From Agarilytica sp033852175 (GTDB lineage Bacteria; Pseudomonadota; Gammaproteobacteria; Pseudomonadales; Cellvibrionaceae), in NCBI GenBank assembly GCA_033852175.1, contig JAWSUY010000058.1, positions 1 through 64,000 on the forward strand: a DNA stretch of 64,000 nucleotides, given 5' to 3'. Of this stretch, positions 27,403 to 35,424 are shown one piece after another. The translations under genes and the position numbers were made by a program. The first letter of the stretch is position 1. Each line of letters starts with the position of its first letter. The notes below the pieces were generated by a model. The model ran no database searches. It was not told where the DNA came from and saw nothing but the letters and a program-made list of their open reading frames with translations.

Positions 27403-28656
27403 ATGGGATATCAACATATCCAAGTTCCTACCGATGGTGAAAAAATCACCGTAAATGATGACCTCTCTCTTAATGTTCCCAATCGACCGATTATTCCTTT
27501 TATCGAAGGTGACGGTATTGGTGTGGACATTACTCCTGTCATGAAAAAAGTGCTCGATTCAGCTATCAAAAAAGCCTATAACGGCGAAAAAAGCATAGCT
27601 TGGATGGAAGTCTATTGTGGTGAAAAAGCTGCTGTGACATACGACGGCGAATGGTTTCCGAAGGAAACTCTAGAAGCGTTGCAAGAGTTCAGTGTTTCAA
27701 TTAAAGGCCCTCTAACAACACCTGTAGGTGGTGGTTTTCGATCTCTTAACGTGGCATTGCGCCAAGAGATGGACCTTTATGTTTGTCAGCGTCCTGTTCG
27801 TTGGTTTACTGGTGTTCCTAGCCCAGTTAAACAGCCAAACCTTGTGGATATGGTGATCTTTCGAGAAAACTCTGAAGATATCTACGCAGGTATAGAATTT
27901 AAAGAAGGCACTCCTGAAGTTAAGAAGCTAATTACTTTTCTTCAAGACGAAATGGGCGCGACCAAGATTCGCTTCCCAGAGTGTAGCGGCATAGGCATTA
28001 AGCCTGTATCCGAGAAGGGCACTAAGCGACTTGTTCGTAAAGCGCTTCAGTACACTATTGATCAAGACCTGCCTTCTCTTACTATTGTCCACAAGGGCAA
28101 TATCATGAAGTTTACTGAAGGTGCATTTGCTGATTGGGCATATGAGCTTGCTCGTGAAGAGTTTGGCGCTACTCCAATTGATGGCGGCCCTTGGTGTAGT
28201 TTTAAAAACCCAAATACAGGCAAAGACATTGTAGTTAAAGACTGCATAGCTGATGCTATGTTGCAGCAAGTCCTCTTGCGTCCATCTGAGTACAGTGTCA
28301 TTGCGACATTAAACCTAAATGGCGACTACCTGTCTGATGCTTTGGCTGCTCAAGTGGGCGGTATCGGTATTGCTCCTGGAGCAAACCTTTCAGACAATAT
28401 TGCTGTTTTTGAAGCGACTCATGGCACGGCTCCTAAGTATGCCGGTCAAGACAAAGTAAACCCTGGTTCACTTATCTTGTCTGCTGAGATGATGTTGCGT
28501 CACCTTGGTTGGGGTGAGGCTGCTGATCTGATCGTTAAGGGTATCGAATCTGCTATTGGTGCTAAAACAGTAACCTATGATTTTGAGCGCTTAATGGACG
28601 GTGCGGAGTTGAAGTCATGTTCTGGCTTTGGCGAAGAGATCATCAAGCATATGTGA
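27403..28656 (+). CDS. icd: NADP-dependent isocitrate dehydrogenase
   Basis: A 417-residue cytosolic TCA-cycle enzyme converting isocitrate to 2-oxoglutarate with NADP. Substrate-site segment FRENSEDIYAGIE (about 150-162) includes the Ser that IDH kinase phosphorylates in E. coli; IEGDGIGVDITPVM (about 33-46) and ATHGTAPKYAGQDKVNP (about 340-356) are also typical. Length and motifs match the dimeric E. coli-type enzyme. GGAG precedes the ATG. It is followed by a strong terminator and is divergently arranged relative to nothing on its left, i.e. monocistronic. Confidence 0.97.
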   Translation: MGYQHIQVPTDGEKITVNDDLSLNVPNRPIIPFIEGDGIGVDITPVMKKVLDSAIKKAYNGEKSIAWMEVYCGEKAAVTYDGEWFPKETLEALQEFSVSIKGPLTTPVGGGFRSLNVALRQEMDLYVCQRPVRWFTGVPSPVKQPNLVDMVIFRENSEDIYAGIEFKEGTPEVKKLITFLQDEMGATKIRFPECSGIGIKPVSEKGTKRLVRKALQYTIDQDLPSLTIVHKGNIMKFTEGAFADWAYELAREEFGATPIDGGPWCSFKNPNTGKDIVVKDCIADAMLQQVLLRPSEYSVIATLNLNGDYLSDALAAQVGGIGIAPGANLSDNIAVFEATHGTAPKYAGQDKVNPGSLILSAEMMLRHLGWGEAADLIVKGIESAIGAKTVTYDFERLMDGAELKSCSGFGEEIIKHM

Positions 28657-28684
28657 TCATCTCTTTTTGAGTGATTGAATGTGA

Positions 28685-28710
28685 AAAGCCCGGCAATGCC
28701 GGGCTTTTTT
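28685..28710 (+). terminator. Rho-independent terminator of icd
   Basis: Perfect 10-bp stem AAAGCCCGGC (28685-28694) with GCCGGGCTTT (28698-28707), loop AAT, and six T at 28705-28710. It lies 28 bases after icd. On the minus strand it can also serve the convergent cspD gene, with a shorter T-run. Confidence 0.93.
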
Positions 28711-28769
28711 ATATTAATCAGTAACTTAGCGTTGAAAGTTAATGTTGTTTTGTCGGATTTAATGCTTGT

Positions 28770-29072
28770 CTATACTACTTCCTCAAGAGGGCTTTCTTTT
28801 GTCTCCTCTATTGCCTCAGTCACATCTGTGTCAGCTACTTCCCGGGCTTCCGCGTCAACTGAATCGCTGATATGGGCTCGGATATGGCAGGCGTGAAGGC
28901 CTTTATCACCTTTCTCGATATCGAAATCAACGACCTGTCCCGCTTTGAGTGTCCGGTAACCGTCCATCTCTATTGATGAGTAATGCGCGAATAAATCGCT
29001 CTCGCCGTCTTCCGGTAGGATGAATCCAAAACCCTTTGCGTTGTTGAACCATTTTACTGTTCCACTTGGCAT
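28770..29072 (-). CDS. cspD: CspD-like cold-shock domain protein
   Basis: A 100-residue protein. Residues 1-67 are a cold-shock domain binding single-stranded nucleic acid: VKWFNNAKGFGFI contains RNP1 (KGFGFI) and DLFAHY is RNP2. The MDGYRTLKAGQ segment and the position between icd and clpS are those of CspD, which in E. coli blocks DNA replication in stationary phase. The last ~33 residues are an acidic extension (E/D/T/V rich), longer than in E. coli CspD (74 residues). GGGGAG lies upstream of the ATG. Confidence 0.9.
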   Translation of the reverse strand: MPSGTVKWFNNAKGFGFILPEDGESDLFAHYSSIEMDGYRTLKAGQVVDFDIEKGDKGLHACHIRAHISDSVDAEAREVADTDVTEAIEETKESPLEEVV

Positions 29073-29480
29073 AACTTGCTCCCCACTTATTTTTAAATAT
29101 CTACGAACCCATAATTGCCAAATGGGTGTAATATTGTTGTTAATTATTATTATCGACTACTTAACGAATGGTTGAACGATTTTCAAACAATTGAGAAGTG
29201 GTTGTCAAGTTTTTCGACGATATTTACGCGACTGATTTTTCTAAACGTTACTTAATGTGGCGTCTGGTTGTAAGTCTCCACACGCCAATCTGTTTTTTGC
29301 TGCGGCAGCTGTCCATATAGCGGCTGTTTTTTAGTCGCAAAAATAGGGCTTCGGAGTGATCATGCCATGCTTCTGTTGTGGCTAAGCGTTAGGCGATCTG
29401 TATGTTTGGTGGCAAACATTACGTCTTTTTGTTCGGAAAAATCACAAATATAGAACGTTTTGAGAGGGTTAGGGTAATCC
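29073..29480. other. divergent promoter region of cspD and clpS
   Basis: About 400 bases with no gene. It is AT-rich next to cspD. No promoter element was clear enough to place. Confidence 0.4.
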
Positions 29481-29858
29481 ATGGGTAATTCTGAAAAACT
29501 TCAGCTAACATTAAATAGAGAGAGCGATTCAGGGCCTCTGATTGATGATGGTGGGGTTGCGGTTCAGGAAGATAAACCGAAGTTAAAGCGACCTCCTATG
29601 TATCAGGTGGTACTTCTAAATGATGACTTTACTCCGATGGAGTTTGTTGTTGATGTGCTGGAGCGGTTTTTCTCGATGGATAGAGAAAAGGCAACGCGAG
29701 TTATGCTTGCAGTACATACGCAGGGAAAGGGCGTTTGTGGTGTTTTTTCACGCGATGTAGCTGAAACAAAAGCTGCGCAAGTGAATCAATACTCTAAGCA
29801 AAACGAGCATCCTCTCCTATGTGAAATTGAAGTCTCAGACGAAGGTGGTTCAGATTAA
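29481..29858 (+). CDS. clpS: ATP-dependent Clp protease adaptor ClpS
   Basis: A 125-residue adaptor that binds N-degron substrates (N-terminal Leu, Phe, Trp, Tyr) and hands them to ClpA. The core starts at about residue 37: PPMYQVVLLNDDFTPMEFVV with the Asn-Asp-Asp pocket residues, then a His in MLAVHTQGKGVCGVF. The ~35-residue N-terminal tail needed for delivery is disordered. clpA starts 38 bases downstream. The two transferases that create secondary N-degrons (bpt, aat) lie 2-4 kb away. Confidence 0.96.
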   Translation: MGNSEKLQLTLNRESDSGPLIDDGGVAVQEDKPKLKRPPMYQVVLLNDDFTPMEFVVDVLERFFSMDREKATRVMLAVHTQGKGVCGVFSRDVAETKAAQVNQYSKQNEHPLLCEIEVSDEGGSD

Positions 29859-29896
29859 GGTCCGAGGAATTTTTACAGAATTTAGGCGAATTCGAC

Positions 29897-32161
29897 ATGT
29901 TGAGTAAAGAGCTAGAATCAACGCTAAATACAGCGTTCAAAAGCGCAAGAACAAAGCGACACGAGTTTATGACGGTGGAGCATTTGTTGTTGGCCTTAAC
30001 CGAGAATGATTCGGCAGCAGGGGTGCTAAGGGCGTGTGGTGCGGATTTGGGCTTGTTGCAGCAAGATCTGTCCGAGTTTGTTGACTCGACTACCCCTCTA
30101 ATTCCAGATGAAGATGAAGAGAGAGAAACGCAGCCCACACTCGGGTTTCAGCGTGTGCTGCAGCGTGCTGTTTTTCATGTTCAGTCATCCGGTAAGAATG
30201 AAGTCACGGGTGCGAATGTCTTGGTTGCTATTTTTAGTGAACAAGAGAGTCAGGCGGTTTACTACCTGAAAAAACAAAGTGTCGCTCGTATCGATGTGGT
30301 CAATTATATTACCCACGGCATATCCAAGGTGTCGGGTCAGGGTGGAACGCAGAGCGATCAGCATGAGCAGCATGAGGATGAGGCCTTCGGAGCAGGAGAG
30401 GGTGCTCAGCAAAATCCACTCGATTCCTATGCGACTAATTTAAATGAGCTGGCCTTAATGGGGCGCATTGATCCCTTAATTGGGCGCGACATGGAGGTTG
30501 AGCGGGTTGTCCAAGTTTTGGCTCGACGCCGTAAAAATAACCCCTTATTGGTGGGTGAAAGTGGTGTAGGTAAGACAGCTATAGCTGAAGGCTTAGCGAA
30601 GAGAATCGTTGATGGCGATGCGCCTGAAGTTTTGGAGGGTAGTACTGTCTACTCTCTTGACTTGGGTTCATTGCTTGCCGGAACGAAATATCGAGGAGAT
30701 TTTGAGAAGCGCTTTAAGGGTTTATTAGCGGAGTTAATGCGCCGTGACAAAGCGATTCTGTTTATCGATGAAATCCATACCATTATTGGTGCTGGAGCAG
30801 CTTCAGGCGGCGTAATGGACGCATCCAATTTACTCAAGCCTTTGCTGACGTCAGGAGAGCTGCGCTGCATTGGTTCAACAACATTCCAAGAGTATCGCGG
30901 TATTTTTGATAAGGATCGCGCGCTTTCTCGACGCTTCCAAAAAATAGATGTCGATGAGCCGAATGTTGAAGACACCTATAAAATTTTGAAAGGCTTAAAA
31001 CCCCAGTTTGAAAAGCATCACAATCTTAAATATACGGATAAGGCTTTGCGGTCTGCGAGTGAGTTGGCGGCTAAGTATATTAGTGATCGCTTTATGCCGG
31101 ATAAGGCCATTGACGTTATCGATGAGGCGGGCGCTTATCAGCAGCTTCTGCCGGTGAGTAAGCGTAAAAAGCAAATTGGTGTGCGTGATATTGAAGAGAC
31201 TGTCGCTAAGATTGCGAGGGTGCCGGCTAAAACCGTTTCTTCTGATGATAAGCAGCAGCTTGCCAAGCTGGAAGATGTCTTGAAAATGTCTGTTTTTGGG
31301 CAGGAAAAAGCCATCGATACAATATCTGCTGCTATCAAGTTGTCGCGAGCGGGCCTAACGAATCACGAGAAACCTATTGGCTCATTCCTGTTTTCGGGTC
31401 CTACAGGTGTTGGTAAAACCGAGCTGTGTCGTCAGTTGGCGAGTTCGATGGGCGTAGAGTTGGTGCGCTTTGATATGTCTGAATATATGGAGCGTCATAC
31501 GGTATCGCGTTTGATTGGTGCTCCTCCAGGTTATGTCGGGTTTGATCAGGGAGGTTTGCTTACCGAAGCGGTAACCAAGCAGCCGCATTGCGTGCTCTTG
31601 CTGGATGAGGTTGAGAAAGCTCACCCTGATGTATTTAATTTGCTCCTGCAGGTCATGGATCATGGCAAGTTAACGGATAATAACGGCCGCTCTGCTGACT
31701 TCAGGAATGTTATTTTGATTATGACGACCAATGCGGGTGCGGAGTCAATGAGTCGGGCCTCTATAGGGTTTACGAAGCAAGACCACAGCACTGACGGTAT
31801 GGAGATGATCAAGAAAACGTTCACGCCAGAATTTCGTAACCGTTTAGACGGTATTGTTCAGTTTGGTGCTCTATCGTTAGAGGTCATTAAGACTGTTGTT
31901 GATAAGTTTCTTATGCAGCTTCAAACACAGCTTGATGACAAGAAAATCACTATGGATATCACTGAAGAGGCGAGAGAGTGGTTGGCGGTCAATGGTTATG
32001 ACGAGGCGATGGGTGCTCGACCTATGGAGAGAATTATTCAGGAGAAGATCAAGAAGCCTTTGGCTGAGCTGGTGCTGTTTGGAGCGCTCTCAGAGAAGGG
32101 TGGAACGGTAGTGATACGTATTAAAGATGATCAGATAGAAATGGAACCAGAAGCGGCTTAG
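29897..32161 (+). CDS. clpA: ATP-dependent Clp protease ATP-binding subunit ClpA
   Basis: A 754-residue AAA+ unfoldase that feeds proteins into ClpP. N-terminal ClpS-binding domain about 1-145; AAA+ module 1 with Walker A GESGVGKT (about 219-226) and Walker B ILFIDEIHT; AAA+ module 2 with Walker A GPTGVGKT (about 501-508) and LLLDEVEKAHPDVFN. The ClpP-binding IGF-type loop probably lies near SIGFTKQD. An acidic, Gln-rich linker (EQHEDEAFGAGEG) follows the N domain. The stop codon lies in a terminator-like hairpin (32150-32169). Confidence 0.97.
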   Translation: MLSKELESTLNTAFKSARTKRHEFMTVEHLLLALTENDSAAGVLRACGADLGLLQQDLSEFVDSTTPLIPDEDEERETQPTLGFQRVLQRAVFHVQSSGKNEVTGANVLVAIFSEQESQAVYYLKKQSVARIDVVNYITHGISKVSGQGGTQSDQHEQHEDEAFGAGEGAQQNPLDSYATNLNELALMGRIDPLIGRDMEVERVVQVLARRRKNNPLLVGESGVGKTAIAEGLAKRIVDGDAPEVLEGSTVYSLDLGSLLAGTKYRGDFEKRFKGLLAELMRRDKAILFIDEIHTIIGAGAASGGVMDASNLLKPLLTSGELRCIGSTTFQEYRGIFDKDRALSRRFQKIDVDEPNVEDTYKILKGLKPQFEKHHNLKYTDKALRSASELAAKYISDRFMPDKAIDVIDEAGAYQQLLPVSKRKKQIGVRDIEETVAKIARVPAKTVSSDDKQQLAKLEDVLKMSVFGQEKAIDTISAAIKLSRAGLTNHEKPIGSFLFSGPTGVGKTELCRQLASSMGVELVRFDMSEYMERHTVSRLIGAPPGYVGFDQGGLLTEAVTKQPHCVLLLDEVEKAHPDVFNLLLQVMDHGKLTDNNGRSADFRNVILIMTTNAGAESMSRASIGFTKQDHSTDGMEMIKKTFTPEFRNRLDGIVQFGALSLEVIKTVVDKFLMQLQTQLDDKKITMDITEEAREWLAVNGYDEAMGARPMERIIQEKIKKPLAELVLFGALSEKGGTVVIRIKDDQIEMEPEAA

Positions 32162-32169
32162 GCCGCTTC
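32150..32169. terminator. Hairpin terminator between clpA and infA
   Basis: Perfect 8-bp stem GAAGCGGC/GCCGCTTC with a TTAG loop formed from the clpA stop codon region. It is followed on the plus strand by an imperfect T-rich stretch. It lies between the convergent clpA and infA genes and may serve both. Confidence 0.65.
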
Positions 32170-32186
32170 TCGTTGTTTGGATCGCC

Positions 32187-32405
32187 TTACCGAGCTCGGT
32201 AGGTGATTCTTCCTTTGCTGAGATCGTAAGGTGTCAGTTCTACCTTTACTTTGTCCCCAGTCAATATTCGAATGTAGTTTTTGCGCATTTTCCCAGAAAT
32301 ATGAGCTGTAACAACGTGGTCATTTTCTAGTTTTACACGAAATGTAGTGTTGGGAAGTGTGTCGATGACTTCACCTTCCATCTCAAAATTATCTTCTTTT
32401 GCCAT
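32187..32405 (-). CDS. infA: Translation initiation factor IF-1
   Basis: A 72-residue S1/OB-fold protein that blocks the ribosomal A site during initiation. MAKEDNFEMEGEVIDTLPN at the start, then HISGKMRKNYIRILTGD and LTPYDLSKGRITYR at the end are practically invariant. GAGG precedes the ATG at 32403-32405. It is downstream of bpt on the same strand, separated by 172 bases. Confidence 0.98.
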   Translation of the reverse strand: MAKEDNFEMEGEVIDTLPNTTFRVKLENDHVVTAHISGKMRKNYIRILTGDKVKVELTPYDLSKGRITYRAR

Positions 32406-32577
32406 CCGGCAGTAACCTCGGTCTAAAGCGTGAGCTTATTGGGTTTATGAGAGCAAGCGGAGATTAGCCCAACTTGTTCAAAACTCTCTGAAATTTGAAA
32501 GGGCGCAATTCTGCCTGATTTAGCCGCGAATGCCAAGAACCGCTGGCCGATCTGTGTGTTTATTTTAGATATAGCGG

Positions 32578-33324
32578 TTACGGCTTGTAGTCCTTTACGG
32601 TATTCCATTGGTTGTCGATAAATACTTGGAAAGGCCGATAGTCCATCTTATAGCGCATCTTTTGGCAGGCTTTTATCCAGTAGCCTAGATATACATAAGG
32701 TAAGCCTTCTGTTTTTGCCCGTTCTATTTGGTGAAGGACGTTAAATACGCCAAGGCTGCGTTTGGCTGCGTCGGGCTCAAAATAGGCGTAAATGGCCGAC
32801 AGACCGTTGGCGAGACGGTCAACGACGGAAACCGCAATGAGCTTGCCGTCCAGCCGATACTCTAGGAATTCCGTAATCCCCCATTCTTTGGTTAAAAAAT
32901 CACTATATTGCTCGCGAGACGGTGGGTACATGTCACCATCGGCATGCCTCAGGTTGATGTAATTTTCGTAGAGTAAGTAATGCTCGTCGGTATCGATGCT
33001 GTCAATAACTTGGAAGTTAAGGTCTCTATTTTTCTTGTAGCAGCGTTTTTGTGACCGGGTTGCCACAAATTCATCAACATTAACTCTAATGGGGATGCAG
33101 GCTTGGCAGCTGTCACAGTGAGGGCGGTAGATGTGAGATCCGCTGCGACGAAATCCAAATAGAGAAAGTTCGCTATAGAGCTCGGCATCCATTTCGGCAT
33201 TTGGATCAGCGAATATCGTTTTTGCGCGATGGTTAGGCAGGTAACCGCAATCATGTTCGGGGGTCGCGTAGAAGTTAAGGTCAGATAGTTCGGTCAAGGT
33301 AGTACGTCCGTTTATTCTCGTCAT
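32578..33324 (-). CDS. bpt: Aspartate/glutamate leucyltransferase
   Basis: A 248-residue enzyme that adds leucine from Leu-tRNA to proteins with N-terminal Asp or Glu, turning them into ClpS substrates. N-terminal part has the Cys motif HDCGYLPNHRAKTIF (about 19-33) and CDSCQACIPIRVNV (about 70-83). The C-terminal domain has YVYLGYWIKACQKMRYK, typical of the ATE/Bpt family. Length is that of bacterial Bpt rather than eukaryotic ATE1. It is 62 bases downstream of aat, probably one operon. Confidence 0.95.
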   Translation of the reverse strand: MTRINGRTTLTELSDLNFYATPEHDCGYLPNHRAKTIFADPNAEMDAELYSELSLFGFRRSGSHIYRPHCDSCQACIPIRVNVDEFVATRSQKRCYKKNRDLNFQVIDSIDTDEHYLLYENYINLRHADGDMYPPSREQYSDFLTKEWGITEFLEYRLDGKLIAVSVVDRLANGLSAIYAYFEPDAAKRSLGVFNVLHQIERAKTEGLPYVYLGYWIKACQKMRYKMDYRPFQVFIDNQWNTVKDYKP

Positions 33325-33386
33325 TCAGTGTCTGTATATGCTTGGTCAGCGGTCTATTTGATAGGTTCGCATTTGCACAGGTGAAC

Positions 33387-34091
33387 TTATGCATGGGCTG
33401 GCCAATTTTTTGCCCACTGATTAACATCTTCCTGGTGGACTGACTCACGTAATGCCAGCTCAAAAGTCTCGCGCGATATCTCGGCGGCACCGAAAGAGGC
33501 CAAGTAATCCGTGTGAATCTGACAGTCGATTAGTTGATATTCCCACTCTTGAAGTGTTTTGGCTAGATGCATAAAGGCAACTTTTGAGGCTCCAGATTCA
33601 AGGCTGAACATCGATTCACCAAAAAAGACCTTTCCTAGCGATACTCCGTAGAGACCGCCAACCAGTTTTCCGTCTCTCCACGCTTCAATAGAGTGGGCGT
33701 ATCCCGCCGCATATAAAGCCGTGTAGGCCTCTATGGTTTCATCCATAATCCATGTTCCGTCCTGGTCTGGGCGAGTAATGGTAGAGCAGTGGGTTATTAC
33801 TTGGTGGAAAGCCGTGTCGACTTTGATGGTGAATGGGTTTTGTTTTAGCAGTTTCCTATTGCTTCGGCCGAGATGAAGGTCTTTGGGCCGTAAGATTGTG
33901 CGAGGGGATGGTGACCACCACAAGATAGGTTGGTTTTCGCTATACCAAGGGAAAATGCCTCTCCGATAGGCTTCTAACAAGCGTGGAACACTAAGATCAC
34001 CACCGACGGCCAGTAAGCCGTCAGGGTCATCTAGGGCGAGTGATGTCTCGGGGAAGTTTAGAGTTTCGTCAAGCCATGCAAGCTCGCCCAT
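33387..34091 (-). CDS. aat: Leucyl/phenylalanyl-tRNA-protein transferase
   Basis: A 234-residue enzyme that attaches Leu or Phe to proteins with N-terminal Arg or Lys, the other route into the ClpS-ClpA pathway. Motifs: FPWYSENQPILWWSPSPR (about 48-65), GTWIMDETIEAYTALYAAGY (about 112-131), HSIEAWRDGKLVGGLYGV, and GKVFFGESMFSLESGASK (about 153-170). Length is normal. It is followed by bpt and preceded by trxB on the same strand (29-base gap). Confidence 0.97.
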   Translation of the reverse strand: MGELAWLDETLNFPETSLALDDPDGLLAVGGDLSVPRLLEAYRRGIFPWYSENQPILWWSPSPRTILRPKDLHLGRSNRKLLKQNPFTIKVDTAFHQVITHCSTITRPDQDGTWIMDETIEAYTALYAAGYAHSIEAWRDGKLVGGLYGVSLGKVFFGESMFSLESGASKVAFMHLAKTLQEWEYQLIDCQIHTDYLASFGAAEISRETFELALRESVHQEDVNQWAKNWPAHA

Positions 34092-34120
34092 CGATCAGAA
34101 TCCTAAGTAATGCGCTTTGA

Positions 34121-35065
34121 TTACTGGTCGAGGAACTTTTCAGCATCTAGAGCTGCCATGCAGCCAAAGCCTGCAGAGGTTACGGCTTGACGATAAACGT
34201 GGTCGGCGACGTCTCCAGCTGCAAACACTCCAGGGACGCTCGTGCCTGTTGCTCCGCCTTTAAGTCCGCTGTTGATGATGACGTAGCCGTCTTTCATATC
34301 GACTTGGTCCTTGAATATTTCCGTATTGGGTTTGTGCCCGATGGCAATAAATACACCGCTGACTTCAATGTCCTGAGTGGAGCCATCAATGGAAGACTTT
34401 AAGCGCGCGCCATTAACGCCAGTGTCGTCACCGAGCACTTCGTCTAGGCTGTTGTTCCACATAATGGTGATGTTGCCATTTTTCTCTTTTTCAAAAAGTC
34501 GATCTTGGAGAATTTTTTCTGAACGAAGACTGTCGCGACGGTGAACGAGTATGACCTCTTTACAGATGTTAGATAGGTAAAGGGCTTCTTCAACAGCGGT
34601 ATTACCACCACCAACAACAATAACCTTCTGGTCACGGTAGAAAAAGCCGTCACAGGTTGCACAGGCGCTCACGCCTTTGCCCATAAACGCTTCTTCACTC
34701 GGTAGGCCGATATATTGAGCCGATGCGCCAGTTGCGATGATGAGAGCGTCACAAGTATACGTTTCGTTGCCAACAAGGGTGTAAGGAGCTTTGGATAAAT
34801 CGACTTCATTTATGTGGTCAAAAAGAACTTTTGTGTCGAAGCGCTCTGCATGTTGTTGCATCTGAACCATAAGGTCAGGACCCTGAAGCTCAGCAATACC
34901 ACCTGGCCAATTCTCCACCTCGGTTGTGGTTGTAAGCTGACCACCTTGTTGCATACCGGTTATCACGACAGGGTTAAGGTTGGCCCTTGCTGCGTAAATG
35001 GCTGCGGTGTATCCCGCTGGTCCCGAGCCTAAGATGATCAATTGGTGGTGTATGGCGTCGCTCAT
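34121..35065 (-). CDS. trxB: Thioredoxin-disulfide reductase
   Basis: A 314-residue flavoprotein that reduces thioredoxin with NADPH. FAD-binding GSGPAGYTAAIYAARA (about 13-28), redox-active Cys135-Ala-Thr-Cys138, NADPH-binding GGGNTAVEEALYL (about 152-164), and FAAGDVADHVYRQA near the C-terminus. It heads the minus-strand trxB-aat-bpt-infA run and is divergent from ftsK. In several relatives lrp lies between trxB and ftsK; here it does not. Confidence 0.97.
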   Translation of the reverse strand: MSDAIHHQLIILGSGPAGYTAAIYAARANLNPVVITGMQQGGQLTTTTEVENWPGGIAELQGPDLMVQMQQHAERFDTKVLFDHINEVDLSKAPYTLVGNETYTCDALIIATGASAQYIGLPSEEAFMGKGVSACATCDGFFYRDQKVIVVGGGNTAVEEALYLSNICKEVILVHRRDSLRSEKILQDRLFEKEKNGNITIMWNNSLDEVLGDDTGVNGARLKSSIDGSTQDIEVSGVFIAIGHKPNTEIFKDQVDMKDGYVIINSGLKGGATGTSVPGVFAAGDVADHVYRQAVTSAGFGCMAALDAEKFLDQ

Positions 35066-35424
35066 GGTTAGTTGGCTGTCCTGTTGGAGTAAAATATTAT
35101 GATTCGAATTTTAGTGTGTTTTTTTAATTGCGTGAATGATAGGTGATTAGCTTAATTTACGCTACGCAAAAGCTGCTATCCATTCGATAGCTATTGGCAA
35201 AGTTACAACTTTCGGGCCCTATAAATTTGGAAACTTACAGGATCGACACTGGCTAGTTGGCTGGGGTAAACTACCCGGTTTTACGGGCTGTCAGTGTGTA
35301 AATGGCGCTAGGCCTAATCTATTAAAATCGCATGCTAGATTGGTAAATCGCGAACTTAATAGAGTTTTATTGTAATTGTATAAAACTTACCAAATTTAGT
35401 GAAAGTAATAACCAAAGGTTAGGA
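35066..35424. other. divergent promoter region of trxB and ftsK
   Basis: About 360 bases without a gene. A small hairpin GCTATC/GATAGC lies at about 35174-35190. The stretch next to ftsK is very AT-rich (35330-35410), as expected for a promoter, but no element was clear. Confidence 0.4.
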
